Below are positions 1 to 9,000 of a DNA stretch of 62,312 bases, piece after piece. The stretch covers positions 1 to 62,312 of the forward strand of contig NZ_DLHL01000018.1 in assembly GCF_002483225.1 (NCBI RefSeq). Direction: 5' to 3'. This stretch comes from Gemmatimonas sp. UBA7669. GTDB taxonomy: Bacteria; Gemmatimonadota; Gemmatimonadetes; Gemmatimonadales; Gemmatimonadaceae. Positions within the stretch are counted from its first letter, which is position 1. Each line of letters begins with the position of its first letter. Below the pieces are notes generated by a model. The model did no database searches. It was not told where the DNA came from and was given only the letters and a program-made list of their open reading frames with translations. A program made the position numbers and the translations under genes.

Positions 1-1
1 A

Positions 2-22
2 GCTAAACCTTGGCCCAAGTAA
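2..22 (+). CDS. possible 3' end of an upstream gene (partial)
   Basis: Frame 2 reads A-K-P-W-P-K and then TAA at 20-22. A strong terminator follows 26 bases later, which fits this being the last codons of a gene that starts before the window. Frame 3 also reaches a stop at 27-29, so the assignment is uncertain. Too little is present to name a product; the next gene is a cytochrome oxidase assembly factor, so an oxidase subunit is only a guess. Confidence 0.25.
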   Translation, partial: AKPWPK

Positions 23-48
23 TAGCTGAGGGCGTAAGTTTCGGCAGG

Positions 49-88
49 GAATCGGGTCGCGAGCGGTGCTCGCGGCCCGATTCTTTTT
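49..88 (+). terminator. intrinsic terminator, 16-bp stem plus T5
   Basis: A 16-base arm at 49-64 pairs with 68-83 across a GGT loop, with one G:T wobble. It is followed directly by TTTTT at 84-88. It would end a plus-strand transcript entering from the left, before ctaG. Confidence 0.8.
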
Positions 89-109
89 GGGGTAACAGCA
101 ACTGCGGCG

Positions 110-325
110 GGCGCGGTCCACTGCTTTGCGCTGTGAGCTATGGGCTCTGGGTGTGAGTGGTGCACCGTCGGCATCGCGGCGGTCCGACGCCGACCCCGAC
201 CCCGACCCCGACCAAGACCCCGACCGCTCGTGCCTCGCCCGCTGTTTCTTACCGCGGTCCCACCTTACGCCGTCCACCTTACAAGGTCCCATCTCTCAAG
301 ATCTCAGATCCGAGAGGCGAGAGCC
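110..325. repeat. mosaic of intergenic repeat fragments (families C, GACCCC tract, A, E)
   Basis: The spacer before ctaG is built from pieces seen elsewhere in the window. 110-180 resembles the left arm of family C (GGGCTCTGGGTGTGAGTGG). 191-224 is a tract of GACCCC units. 231-283 is a reverse copy of family A (CACCTTACG twice, CTCGCCCGCTGTTTCTT). 290-325 resembles the end of family E (GAGAGGCGAGAGCC). No convincing coding capacity is seen. Any ctaG promoter must lie in or beside this mosaic. Confidence 0.7.
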
Positions 326-339
326 GTTAGATTTACCCT

Positions 340-1224
340 ATGCTCGCCCTGCTCCATCCCGTCGCTCAACTCTCGTTGCGCGAGTTCTCGGTCCACCCGA
401 GTACGACTATCGGCATCGGCCTCTTCGCCGCCGCGTACCTCTGGCGCGCCCGCCAGGGCCCGTCCCCCGAAGACCTCGTCCCGGTCGGCCAGCAGACACC
501 GCAAAGCCCCGACACGCCCGGCCCGAGCGGCCCGCAGCGTCTGGCCTATTTCACCTCGCTGCTGCTGCTCTTCCTCACGCTGAACGGTCCGTTGCATGAC
601 CTCAGCGATTTCTATCTGTTCAGCGGCCACATGGTCCAGCATCTCATTCTCACGCTGGTCGTGCCGCCGCTCATGGTGTTCGGTACACCGGGCTGGATGC
701 TGCGTCCGCTGCTGCGCCGCGCACCGTTGTTCCGCGGTGCCCGCAAGCTCACGAGCATCACCTGGTGCTTTGTGATCTTCAACCTCGTGCTGGCGTTCTG
801 GCATCTGCCGCCGATGTACAACCTCGCGCTGGCCAGCCACCCCGTGCACATCCTGCAGCATCTCATGTTCATCGCGGCGTCCGTGCTCATGTGGTGGCCG
901 CTCATGTCACCGCTGCCCGAACTGCCGCGCGCCGCGTATCCCGCGCAGATGCTGTACTGCTTCCTCATGGTCATCCCCATGTCGATCATCTCCATCTACA
1001 TCGCCATGGCGGACACCCTGCTGTATCCGGCGTATGCGGCCGCGCCGCGCATTCTGGGCATCACGCCCATGCAGGATCAGCAGTATGGCGGCCTGATCAT
1101 GTGGATCCCGGGCGGCGTGTTCTTCTATGCGGTGATGACGGTGGTGTTCTTCAAGTGGTCGGCACGCGGCGAAGACAGCGAGGCCAGCGCGCAGATTGGC
1201 TGGGTGCCGGGAGCGAGCGCGTGA
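340..1224 (+). CDS. ctaG: CtaG-type caa3 cytochrome c oxidase assembly protein
   Basis: A 294-residue integral membrane protein of the caa3_CtaG family, which helps assemble the CuB/haem centre of caa3-type cytochrome c oxidase at the cytoplasmic membrane. About seven hydrophobic segments are visible. Family-like histidine-rich patches sit at the membrane faces: SGHMVQHLILTLVVPPL near residue 95, FWHLPPMYN near 150 and HPVHILQHLMF near 170. The C-terminal hydrophobic segment contains GGLIMWIPGGVFF. No strong ribosome site is seen before the ATG. The stop overlaps the GTG start of the next gene, so the two are probably co-translated. No oxidase subunits are in the window; they may lie upstream. 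Confidence 0.85.
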   Translation: MLALLHPVAQLSLREFSVHPSTTIGIGLFAAAYLWRARQGPSPEDLVPVGQQTPQSPDTPGPSGPQRLAYFTSLLLLFLTLNGPLHDLSDFYLFSGHMVQHLILTLVVPPLMVFGTPGWMLRPLLRRAPLFRGARKLTSITWCFVIFNLVLAFWHLPPMYNLALASHPVHILQHLMFIAASVLMWWPLMSPLPELPRAAYPAQMLYCFLMVIPMSIISIYIAMADTLLYPAYAAAPRILGITPMQDQQYGGLIMWIPGGVFFYAVMTVVFFKWSARGEDSEASAQIGWVPGASA

Positions 1225-1727
1225 ACAAGAAACGGCCAACTGCGGGAGCGAAGAAGTCGGCAGCCGGCAAGCCGAAAGCCGGAGGGGCCGGAGCCAGGAA
1301 CGCGAGACCGGCAGCGAGGCCGGCACCGAAACAGCAGGCGAGTGGCGGCAAGACGGCGAGCAATCGGCCGAGCACGCCCTCTCGCGGCGAAACCGTGGGG
1401 CAGGAGACCAACGCCGTCCGCGTCTCCCGCATCATCGATGCACCGGCCGCCTCCATTCTGCGCGCCGTGACCGATGCCGATCGTCGCGGCTGGGCGCCGG
1501 TCCCGGTGGCGCGTGTCGTGAGCATCCTCGCGCCGCGCTTTGTGCGTCTCGCACTGCCCGATGGCTCGCAGGTGGCCATCACCATTACCCGTCAGGGCAA
1601 CACACGCTGTGGCGTGCAGATTGAACACATGGGGCTTGCGGCCAATCGGCCGATCGCCGACGTGAAGCGGGAGTGGATGGGCGCGCTCGCGGGGCTGGCT
1701 GAACAGCTCGACGCCGAGTGGGACTGA
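1221..1727 (+). CDS. SRPBCC (START/polyketide-cyclase-like) domain protein
   Basis: 168 residues. I place the start at the GTG at 1221, which overlaps the ctaG stop in the GTGA arrangement also used at 3041. The first 65 or so residues are a low-complexity Lys/Ala/Pro/Gly-rich tail that is probably disordered. The remainder (from about VRVSRIIDAPAASILRAV) has the strand-helix order of the helix-grip SRPBCC fold, including the IDAPA opening typical of the family and a C-terminal helix (EWMGALAGLAEQLDAEWD). Such proteins bind small hydrophobic ligands, but no ligand can be named here. Coupling to ctaG is positional only. Confidence 0.65.
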   Translation: MNKKRPTAGAKKSAAGKPKAGGAGARNARPAARPAPKQQASGGKTASNRPSTPSRGETVGQETNAVRVSRIIDAPAASILRAVTDADRRGWAPVPVARVVSILAPRFVRLALPDGSQVAITITRQGNTRCGVQIEHMGLAANRPIADVKREWMGALAGLAEQLDAEWD

Positions 1728-1778
1728 CGTCGTGTCGACGTCGAACGCGCGACTGATGTACGTCGCGTGAGTCCCGGT

Positions 1779-1799
1779 GGGGCGGTGTTGAACCGCCCC
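1779..1799. terminator. 8-bp GC hairpin between convergent genes
   Basis: GGGGCGGT at 1779-1786 pairs perfectly with ACCGCCCC at 1792-1799 over a 5-base loop. It lies between the converging SRPBCC gene and the minus-strand membrane gene. There is no T tract, so it is only terminator-like. A second inverted repeat (GTTGGAGG/CCTCCAAC, 1830-1853) overlaps the stop codon of the minus-strand gene. Confidence 0.45.
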
Positions 1800-1840
1800 G
1801 CGAAACGCTCCATCAGGTCATGACAGGTTGTTGGAGGGCC

Positions 1841-2350
1841 TCAGGCCTCCAACCGTCCCCCGATGGACGCGTCCACACGACCCGCGAGCGATGGATGCTG
1901 CCGCCACATGTAGAAGCCCATGGCTGCCGCGGCGATGAGATTCGCCACCAGGACCTGCAGCCAAGTGAGCTGACCAAAGCCTTCGGCCAGCACCGACGTG
2001 AAGCCGGTCCACCCCACCTCGAACGCCACAAACAGGCCAATCACACCGATCAGCACCGAGGGCGCCTTCTCCGCCTTGTTCACCGCCCAGGCGAACGCGA
2101 GCCCGAGCAGCGTGAAGATCGCGAAGTGAAACACGGTGTAGCCGAGGAACGCCCCGGCGCGGCTGGGCAGCTCACCGCCCAAAAACAGTGAGCCCACCGC
2201 GTTGCCCAGCATGATGGGTGTGGCGAATGGATCGCCGCGCACCAGATCGAGGATGGCGAACCACAGCGCAATGGCTATGGCGCCGATGAGTCCCACCGAG
2301 ATCCCCTCCCGGTACGCCGCGGACTGCGTTGGAGCAGAGTGCGTGGACAT
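1841..2350 (-). CDS. four-helix integral membrane protein, unknown function
   Basis: 169 residues from the ATG at 2350, chosen because an AGGAGG-type ribosome site sits just upstream; an in-frame start further out lacks one. Four hydrophobic helices are visible: SVGLIGAIAIALWFAILDL, a Gly-rich second segment (TPIMLGNAVGSLF to GAFLGYTVFHFAIF), VLIGVIGLFVAFEVGW, and VLVANLIAAAAMGFYMW. No catalytic or transport motif is recognised. It is divergent from the lipoprotein gene at 2436 across an 85-bp gap. Confidence 0.75.
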   Translation of the reverse strand: MSTHSAPTQSAAYREGISVGLIGAIAIALWFAILDLVRGDPFATPIMLGNAVGSLFLGGELPSRAGAFLGYTVFHFAIFTLLGLAFAWAVNKAEKAPSVLIGVIGLFVAFEVGWTGFTSVLAEGFGQLTWLQVLVANLIAAAAMGFYMWRQHPSLAGRVDASIGGRLEA

Positions 2351-2417
2351 CCGTGCCTTCCTCCTCTCTTGGAAGTGATGGGAAAGGGCTGCGCCCCCTC
2401 GACAAACTCTCATCCGA

Positions 2418-2432
2418 TGGACACACTGTCCA
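2418..2432. promoter_or_regulatory. perfect inverted repeat in divergent promoter gap
   Basis: TGGACA at 2418-2423 and TGTCCA at 2427-2432 form a perfect 6-3-6 palindrome, three bases before the ATG at 2436 and in the gap between divergent genes. It could be an operator. The plus-strand gene has no visible ribosome site, so the palindrome occupies the place where one would be expected. Confidence 0.4.
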
Positions 2433-2435
2433 ATC

Positions 2436-3044
2436 ATGAGCGCTCCCCTTCGCCCCCGTCAAAGACAAACCCCCCAGGCCCGCCAATGGTTCATTCTGGC
2501 CGGCGTGACCTTTGCCACCCTCGCGGCCGCCTGTGGCGGTGAGCGGCCGGCCCGCAAGAAGGACGTGGCCGCCGAGGTCCCCACTGGTCCCACTTGTACC
2601 ACAGCCGACAGCACGCCCGTGGGCCTCGCGGTGCTCGAGTACATCACCACCGCCTTCCCCACGCCGCAGCGCTACCTGCAGGCCGCAGGAACGGACTCAG
2701 CCGTGCCGGAAGACGGCTTCAAGGTCATGCAGCTCAAGGGTCCCACGTATTACTACAGCAGCGATCCCAAGGCTCAGCAGCAGGTCAAGGACAAGCTGGC
2801 CTCGGTGGGCCCCTACGCCACGCTGCTCGTGGTCTACAAGGGCAAGACGGAGAAGGACAACGGCAACGACGTGACCGTCTCGCTCGCTGGCCACTACGTG
2901 GGCGGTGATCACGACGGCAAGGTGGCCGAGGCGCGCGACATCAACCTGCGCTGCGACACCACCGGCTGGCGCGTCACCAACCCCAAGGAGAAGCCCAAGG
3001 TTCCGGGCGACAGCGCCAAACCGGCCGCGGGCGCGAAGGCGTGA
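2436..3044 (+). CDS. small exported lipoprotein, unknown function
   Basis: 202 residues. A basic N-terminus and a hydrophobic stretch end in a lipobox-like LAAAC followed by GG, so it is probably a lipoprotein. The mature part has CTTADSTPVGLAVLEYITTAFPT and later CDTTGWRVTNP, with two further cysteines that could pair. The C-terminus is Pro/Lys/Ala-rich. I recognise no family. The TGA stop overlaps the GTG start of the acyltransferase-like gene by four bases (GTGA), and that gene in turn abuts dacB, so the three are probably one envelope operon. Confidence 0.7.
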   Translation: MSAPLRPRQRQTPQARQWFILAGVTFATLAAACGGERPARKKDVAAEVPTGPTCTTADSTPVGLAVLEYITTAFPTPQRYLQAAGTDSAVPEDGFKVMQLKGPTYYYSSDPKAQQQVKDKLASVGPYATLLVVYKGKTEKDNGNDVTVSLAGHYVGGDHDGKVAEARDINLRCDTTGWRVTNPKEKPKVPGDSAKPAAGAKA

Positions 3045-4225
3045 AGACCGAGCGACTCGTCTCGCTCGACGTCTTTCGCGGCATGACCGTGGCCGGCATG
3101 CTGCTGGTCAACAACCCGGGAACCTGGTCAGCCATCTATCCGCCGCTGGCGCATGCGCCGTGGCATGGATGGACCCCGACTGACCTCATCTTCCCGTTCT
3201 TTCTCTTCATCGTTGGCATCACCACCGAGCTCTCGCTGCGCGCCCGTCGTGCGCGTGGCGACGACGAAGGCGCCATCGTGCGCCAAGTGCTGCGCCGCGG
3301 CTCGCTGATCTTTCTCTTCGGCCTGCTGCTCTCGGGCTTCCCGTTCTTTACCTGGCCGCCCGCACTCGAAGGTGCAAGTGTCCTCGAGCGCGTCGTGCAT
3401 CGCGTGGAGCACTGGCGCATCATGGGCGTGCTGCAGCGCATCGGCGTGGCCTATCTGTGCGGCGCGCTGCTCACGCTGCGTACCACCCTGCGTCAGCAAC
3501 TGCTCATCGTGCTGGCACTGCTGTTCGGTTACTGGGCGCTCATGACGCTCGTGCCGGTGCCTGACACCGGTGTGCCGGGGCGCTTTGTCCTCGACAAGCC
3601 CGATCAGTTACTCAGCGCCTGGCTCGATCGCACCGTGCTCGGTGTGGACCACCTGTGGTCGGGCGCCAAGACCTGGGACCCCGAGGGCCTGCTCAGCACC
3701 CTGCCGGCCATCGCCACCATGATCTGCGGTACATTTGCCGGCCGCTGGATTGCCGAGCAGCAGCGTCCGCTCACCGAGCGCCTCGCGGCGCTGTTTGCGG
3801 TGGGCGCGCTGGCCATGATGCTCGGGCTCATGTGGCACTGGGTCTTCCCCATCAACAAGAACATCTGGACCAGCTCGTACGTAGTCTTTACGGCCGGCAT
3901 CGGCGCCGTGTCCCTGGCCACCTGCATGTGGCTCATCGATGTCATGCAGTGGCGACGTTGGACCTTCCCGTTCGTCATTTATGGGGTGAACCCGATGCTG
4001 GCGTTTCTCGGGTCCGGCCTCATGGCCCGTCTCATCGCGTCGCTATGGACCTGGGAGACGGCGGAGGGCACACGGACCTCTCTGCAGGCATTCGTGTTCA
4101 AGACCATGTACGCGTCATGGCTTCCGCCGCGGGAAGCGTCCTTTGCGTACGCCGTGAGTTTCGTGGCGCTGTGGTTCCTGATTCTCTGGGGCGCCTGGAA
4201 ACGCGGTTGGGTTCTCAAGGTGTGA
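3041..4225 (+). CDS. HGSNAT-like (DUF1624/DUF5009 type) membrane acyltransferase
   Basis: 394 residues from a GTG start overlapping the preceding stop. The N-terminal signature RLVSLDVFRGMTVAGMLLVNN matches the heparan-alpha-glucosaminide N-acetyltransferase-like family, as do PWHGWTPTDLIFPFFLFIVG and the row of about ten transmembrane helices ending in WFLILWGAWKRGW. In the family, the human lysosomal enzyme moves acetyl groups across the membrane onto glucosamine; bacterial members are often tied to amino-sugar or cell-wall recycling. Placement directly before a PBP4-type DacB supports a peptidoglycan or amino-sugar role, by inference only. Confidence 0.8.
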   Translation: MKTERLVSLDVFRGMTVAGMLLVNNPGTWSAIYPPLAHAPWHGWTPTDLIFPFFLFIVGITTELSLRARRARGDDEGAIVRQVLRRGSLIFLFGLLLSGFPFFTWPPALEGASVLERVVHRVEHWRIMGVLQRIGVAYLCGALLTLRTTLRQQLLIVLALLFGYWALMTLVPVPDTGVPGRFVLDKPDQLLSAWLDRTVLGVDHLWSGAKTWDPEGLLSTLPAIATMICGTFAGRWIAEQQRPLTERLAALFAVGALAMMLGLMWHWVFPINKNIWTSSYVVFTAGIGAVSLATCMWLIDVMQWRRWTFPFVIYGVNPMLAFLGSGLMARLIASLWTWETAEGTRTSLQAFVFKTMYASWLPPREASFAYAVSFVALWFLILWGAWKRGWVLKV

Positions 4226-4242
4226 AGGCACGGGGTCGTGTG

Positions 4243-5829
4243 ATGGCGAAGACACAGCGGACGATGCGCACGGTGGCGCTGCTGGCCGGTTTGGCACTCG
4301 CGGAAGTGTTGGCCATGCCGCAGCCGCTGGACGCGCAGACGTCGACACGCAGCAAGGCGCGCAGCAGCAGCACACGCTCGCGTTCACGCGCCACCACCAC
4401 GCGTCGCGCCAAGGCGCCCGTGGTGCCGGTGCTGCGGCACACCACACCGCGGGGCGCCGAGGCACTCACCGGCGACCTCGGCACCCTGCTCTCGAGTCGC
4501 ACCCGCAACGGCGAGTGGGGCGCATTGGTGGTCAGTATCACTCGCGGCGACACCCTGTTCTCGCGCGGTGCCGACAGCAAGCTGGTGCCGGCCAGCACCA
4601 TGAAGCTCTTCACGGCCGCCATCGCGCTCGAAAAGCTGGGCCCCGAACACACCTACAGCACCGACGTGCTGCGCGATGGACCGCTCAGCGACGCTGGCGT
4701 GCTGTCGGGCAACTTGGTGCTGCGTGGCGACGGTGACCCATCCCTTTCCACGCGCTTTGTGCGTGGCGGGCCAGGCGCGGCCATGAGTCTGCTGGCGCAG
4801 TTCACGGCCGGCGCCGGCATCAAGCGAGTCACGGGCAATCTCATTGCCGATGCCAGCGCCTTCGAATCGCGTCGCATCCCCGAGGGCTGGCTCTCACGTT
4901 ACGCCGGGGCCGGGTACGCGGCGCCGTTCTCCGCGCTCTCGCTCAACGAAAACATCGTCATTGTCGGCGTGACCGCCGGTTCGAGCGGTGGTGGCGCCAA
5001 GGTGTTCCTGGAGCCCGCGTCCACGGCACTCACCGTGACCAACACCGTGCGCACCGTGTCCGGCAGTGGCTCACGCATCACCGCGCGCCGCGTCGGCGAC
5101 GATCGGGTCGTGGTGTCGGGCACCATCGGCGCACGCGCCGGCACGGTGAAGTATCAGCTGGTGGTCGGCGACCCGGTCACGTTCACCGCCGGTGCATTTC
5201 GCGCGGCGCTCGAAGCGCAGGGCGTGCAGGTGGACGGCGACATCATCGTGGGCCGCACACCCGCCTCCGCCACCGTGGTCACGTCCCTCCCTTCGCCGCC
5301 GCTTGCACGACTGATTTCGGTCATGAACCGTGAGAGCATCAACCTGCTCGCGGAGCAGATCTATCGCAGTGCGCCCCGCGGGCCTTCACGGCTTGGCGTG
5401 GGCAGCGCACAGACGGCGGGCGCAACACTGCAGGATTTTCTCGTGAACGAAGTGGGTGTGCCGGCTGGTGCCGTGCGCGCCACTGATGGCAGCGGGCTCT
5501 CGGTGCTGGACAGCGTGACGCCGCGTGCGCTGGTCGAGCTCCTCGCCCACGCCCATCGCGCGCCATGGGGCAGTGCCTTCCATGCGTCGCTGCCGGTGGC
5601 CGGCGAATCCGAGCTGCTGCGCAATCGCATGCGCGCGACGCCTGCCCAGGGCAACCTGCACGCCAAGACCGGCACCACCAACGACGTGATTGGCCTCTCG
5701 GGCTACGTCACGGCGGAGAACGGGGAGATTCTCGCCTTTGCGTTTCTTTACAACGGCAAGGATCGCTGGCACGCCCGGGAGACCATCGATGCGATGGGGC
5801 CGACGATGGCGGCGTTCACGCGCGACTGA
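4243..5829 (+). CDS. dacB: D-alanyl-D-alanine carboxypeptidase/endopeptidase, PBP4 type
   Basis: 528 residues from the ATG at 4243; an alternative GTG at 4222 overlaps the previous stop and would add seven residues. A signal peptide (VALLAGLALAEVLAMP) precedes a Ser/Arg/Thr-rich linker (residues about 34-60). All three penicillin-binding motifs are present: S118-T-M-K121, a S-I-N motif in NRESINLLAEQ, and K-T-G in HAKTGTTND. This is the S13 (PBP4) family, which removes the terminal D-Ala and cuts D-Ala-mDAP cross-links in periplasmic peptidoglycan. The length fits the family, with its insert between the SxxK and SxN motifs. A long hairpin repeat follows the stop by 21 bases. Confidence 0.9.
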   Translation: MAKTQRTMRTVALLAGLALAEVLAMPQPLDAQTSTRSKARSSSTRSRSRATTTRRAKAPVVPVLRHTTPRGAEALTGDLGTLLSSRTRNGEWGALVVSITRGDTLFSRGADSKLVPASTMKLFTAAIALEKLGPEHTYSTDVLRDGPLSDAGVLSGNLVLRGDGDPSLSTRFVRGGPGAAMSLLAQFTAGAGIKRVTGNLIADASAFESRRIPEGWLSRYAGAGYAAPFSALSLNENIVIVGVTAGSSGGGAKVFLEPASTALTVTNTVRTVSGSGSRITARRVGDDRVVVSGTIGARAGTVKYQLVVGDPVTFTAGAFRAALEAQGVQVDGDIIVGRTPASATVVTSLPSPPLARLISVMNRESINLLAEQIYRSAPRGPSRLGVGSAQTAGATLQDFLVNEVGVPAGAVRATDGSGLSVLDSVTPRALVELLAHAHRAPWGSAFHASLPVAGESELLRNRMRATPAQGNLHAKTGTTNDVIGLSGYVTAENGEILAFAFLYNGKDRWHARETIDAMGPTMAAFTRD

Positions 5830-5850
5830 GATGTGGTGTGTTGGCTGGCA

Positions 5851-5988
5851 CCGTTGAACTGAAGGTGTGAGGATCAGAGGATCCGGGGATACGAGAGGGC
5901 GGGCCATGGGGCACATCGTTTTCGAGTGCCCCATGGCCCGCCCCCTCATGTCCTCAAATCCTCTGATCCTCACACCTTCTGTTCAACG
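5851..5988. repeat. family D long inverted repeat, copy 1
   Basis: A 138-bp imperfect palindrome between the converging dacB and Big_2 genes. The left arm 5851-5914 begins CCGTTGAACTGAAGGTGTG; the right arm 5926-5988 ends CACACCTTCTGTTCAACGG. The loop is about 11 bases. The innermost stem (GGGCCATGGGGCAC with its complement) is perfect. The outer arms match copy 2 at 17464-17628, but the inner stem sequence differs and is matched by its own partner. No T tract is present. Confidence 0.9.
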
Positions 5989-6002
5989 GTCCAGCGGACC
6001 AC

Positions 6003-9000
6003 TCACCGCCGCCGGTTCGCCCGATCCTTACCCGTCGGCAACGGCCCACGCACCACCCGCGCTCCGGCCAGCGGCTCGAGTGATCCGCGTGTACCCTCGC
6101 CAATCCGGGCCGCCGCCATGAACCCGGCGCCGCTCGTGGCCGACGCCACCGTGCCGTTGTAACCCACCGCAAACCCGCCGCCACTGCCGCTGGGCGCGCC
6201 GCTCACACTCCACAGCAGTTCCGACGTGCCGCTCGACATGGCACTCCAGCTGCTGCCGTTCCAGCGGAGAATCGTGCCCGAGGCGCCGGTCGCGTACACA
6301 TCGGTGGACGAAGGACCCCACACCGAGGTGAGCACCGCGCTGGTACCGGGGGACTGTGTGCTCCACGATCCGCTGAAGCCGAATGCCAGCCCGCTCGAAC
6401 CGGCCGCACTCGCGCCAACCGCGAGCGCCCCGCTGCCCGTGGCAAACACACCGGCCAGCGTGCCCGTGGTGGGCGCTGCGACCGGGCTCCACGAGCTGCC
6501 ATTGAAGCGCAGCGCCGCGCCGTTCTCGCCGGTGGCGAAGACGTCGTTGGCACTGCTGCCGTGCACCGCCCACAGCGCCTGCGCGGCCGTGGTCACGACA
6601 CTCCAGCTGCTGCCGTTGAATCGCAGCACCTGTCCCGCCGATGTGGTGGCGTACACGTTGTTGGCCGCCGTACCCCAGAGTGCGTACACGTTGCCGCTGC
6701 CCGGGAAGGCCATGTTGCTCCACGACGAGCCGTTCCAGCGCAGCATGGTGCCGTTGTCACCACCCGCAAAGGCCTCGCTGCTGCTGGCTGCCCATACCGT
6801 GTTGAGCGAGGAGGTTGTTGGCGTGCTCTGACGCGTCCAGCTGCTGCCGTTCCAGCGATACACCGATCCGAACTCGCCCACCGCCCAGGCGTTGTTCGAT
6901 GCGCTCGTCCACACATCAATGAGGTCGGGCGCCTGATTCACCGTTTCCCAGCTGCTGCCGGTAAAGCGCATCACGCTGCCGCGCTGACCCGAGGTCCAGG
7001 CATTGCCGCTGCCGTCCACCGACACACCGTAGAGTCGCGGTGCATACGGTGTGCTCACCGTGCTTACGCTGCTGCCGTCAAGTTGCAGCAGGCCCACGTC
7101 ACTGGCGATGTACTGCCGCCCGCCGTTGGCCGATGAACCGGCCACGCCGTAGAAGTCGGCCGAGTTGCCGCTGTTCACGTTCTGCCAGCTCGAGCCATTG
7201 AAGCGCAGCAGTGTACCCGAGGTGCCAACCGCCACCACGTTGCTGCTGCTCGAGCCTGACACCCCGTACAGCGTCTGGTTGGTGGGTGTGTTCTGACGCG
7301 CCCAGGCGGACCCGTTCCAGCGCACCACCTCACCGCCGTCACCCACGGCCCAGGCCTGTCCGCCGGTGCTCCACACGGCGTTGAGTGTCTCAGTCAGCCC
7401 TGTGCTGCTTGCTGTCCAGTTGGATCCGTTCCAGCGCAGCGCCGTGCCGTTGGCGCCCACGGCAAAGCCCACGGAGCCGCTTTCCATCCACACGGCGTTG
7501 AGCGTGTTGCTCGTGCCGCTCGTCTGGGCACTCCACGACGACCCGTTGAAGCGCACGATGCGGCCACCCGTACCCACCGCCACCACATTGCTGGTGGACG
7601 AGGCCGACACCGACAGGAACTGCGTGCTGTACGTCGAACCCGACGCGGTCAGCGACCACGCACTGCCGTTCCAGCGATACACATTGCCCTGCGAGTTCAC
7701 CGCCCAGGCATTGTTCGCGTCCACCACCTTTACCGAGACCACATCTTCGAACAGCGCACCGCTCACGCGTGCACTGGACCAACTGACCGCAAGACGCGTG
7801 GCTGGCGGGCTCACCGTAATGGTCGCGGTGGCGGTTCGTGACGTATCGGCCACCGAGCGCACCGTAATGACCGCGCTGCCCTGTCCAAGGCCGCTCACGA
7901 GACCGGTGAAGTTCACACTCGCCACACCGGGGTTGCTGCTCATATACGTCACCCCCGTGCTCTGACCACCCGGCGCATTCACGGTTGGCGTGAGCTGGAC
8001 CGACTGGCCGGCAGTGATCGACGCCGAACTCGGCGACACACTCAGCGACACCGGCGACAGCACCGTCACGGAGGCCGTGGCCTGACGGGTGGTGTCACCC
8101 ACCGATACGGCGGTGATGGTGGCTGAACCCGCCGACATGGCGGTCACGAGCCCGCTGCTCGACACCGACGCAATGGCGGGCTGACTCGATCGCCAGGTGA
8201 CAGCGGTGCTGGCCCCCGGATCGCCCAGCACCGTGGCACTGAACTGCTGCGTGCCGCCCGTGCTCAGCGACGCGCTGGCCGGATTGATGTTCACCGACAG
8301 CACGCGCGGTTCCACCGTAATGCTGGCCGATGCGCGACGTGTCGTGTCCTGAGCCGACACCGCGGTGATGACGGCCGTGCCAACCGCGACACCCGATACC
8401 ACACCGCCGCCGGATACCGACGCCACACTCGGGTTGCTGCTGCGCCAGGAAACCGCCGTGCTCTGACCCACCTCGGCCTGTACCGTGGCCGTGAGCACCT
8501 GCTGCTCGTTCACACGCAGCGTGGCGCTGGAGGGTGAAACCTGCACCACCACGCCGTTCACCACGTCCACCGACGCCGTACCACGCTTGGTCGTGTCCAC
8601 CACCGACAATGCCGTGATCGTGGCACTGCCGTTGGCAATGCCGGTCACGACACCATTGGACGACACGCTTGCCACCGCGCCATTGCTGCTGCGCCAGATC
8701 ACGGCCGTCACGGCACCCGGGTCGGCGGCCACCACCGCACTCAATGTGGCCGACGCACCAGGTGACACGGATACGCTGGCAGGCGATACACTCACCGACT
8801 GCACACGCGGCACCACCGTGACCGTCGTGCTCGCTCGGCGCAACGTGTCCGCCACCGAGATGGCGGTGACGAGGGTGGTGCCAAAGCCCACCGCCGTGGC
8901 GCGGCCGTTGCTGTTCACGCTCGCAATGGACGGATTGCTGCTGCGCCATGTGACCGCTGTGCTCACCCCCGCGCCGGCCGTCACGGTGGCCACGATGTCC

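Noticed and set aside
126..599. plus-strand frames in the ctaG upstream spacer
   Set aside because: They are translated tandem GACCCC repeats and out-of-frame ctaG sequence with no domain.
5851..5988. terminal inverted repeats of an insertion sequence
   Set aside because: The arms are adjacent with a short loop and no transposase. No RAYT-type gene is in the window.
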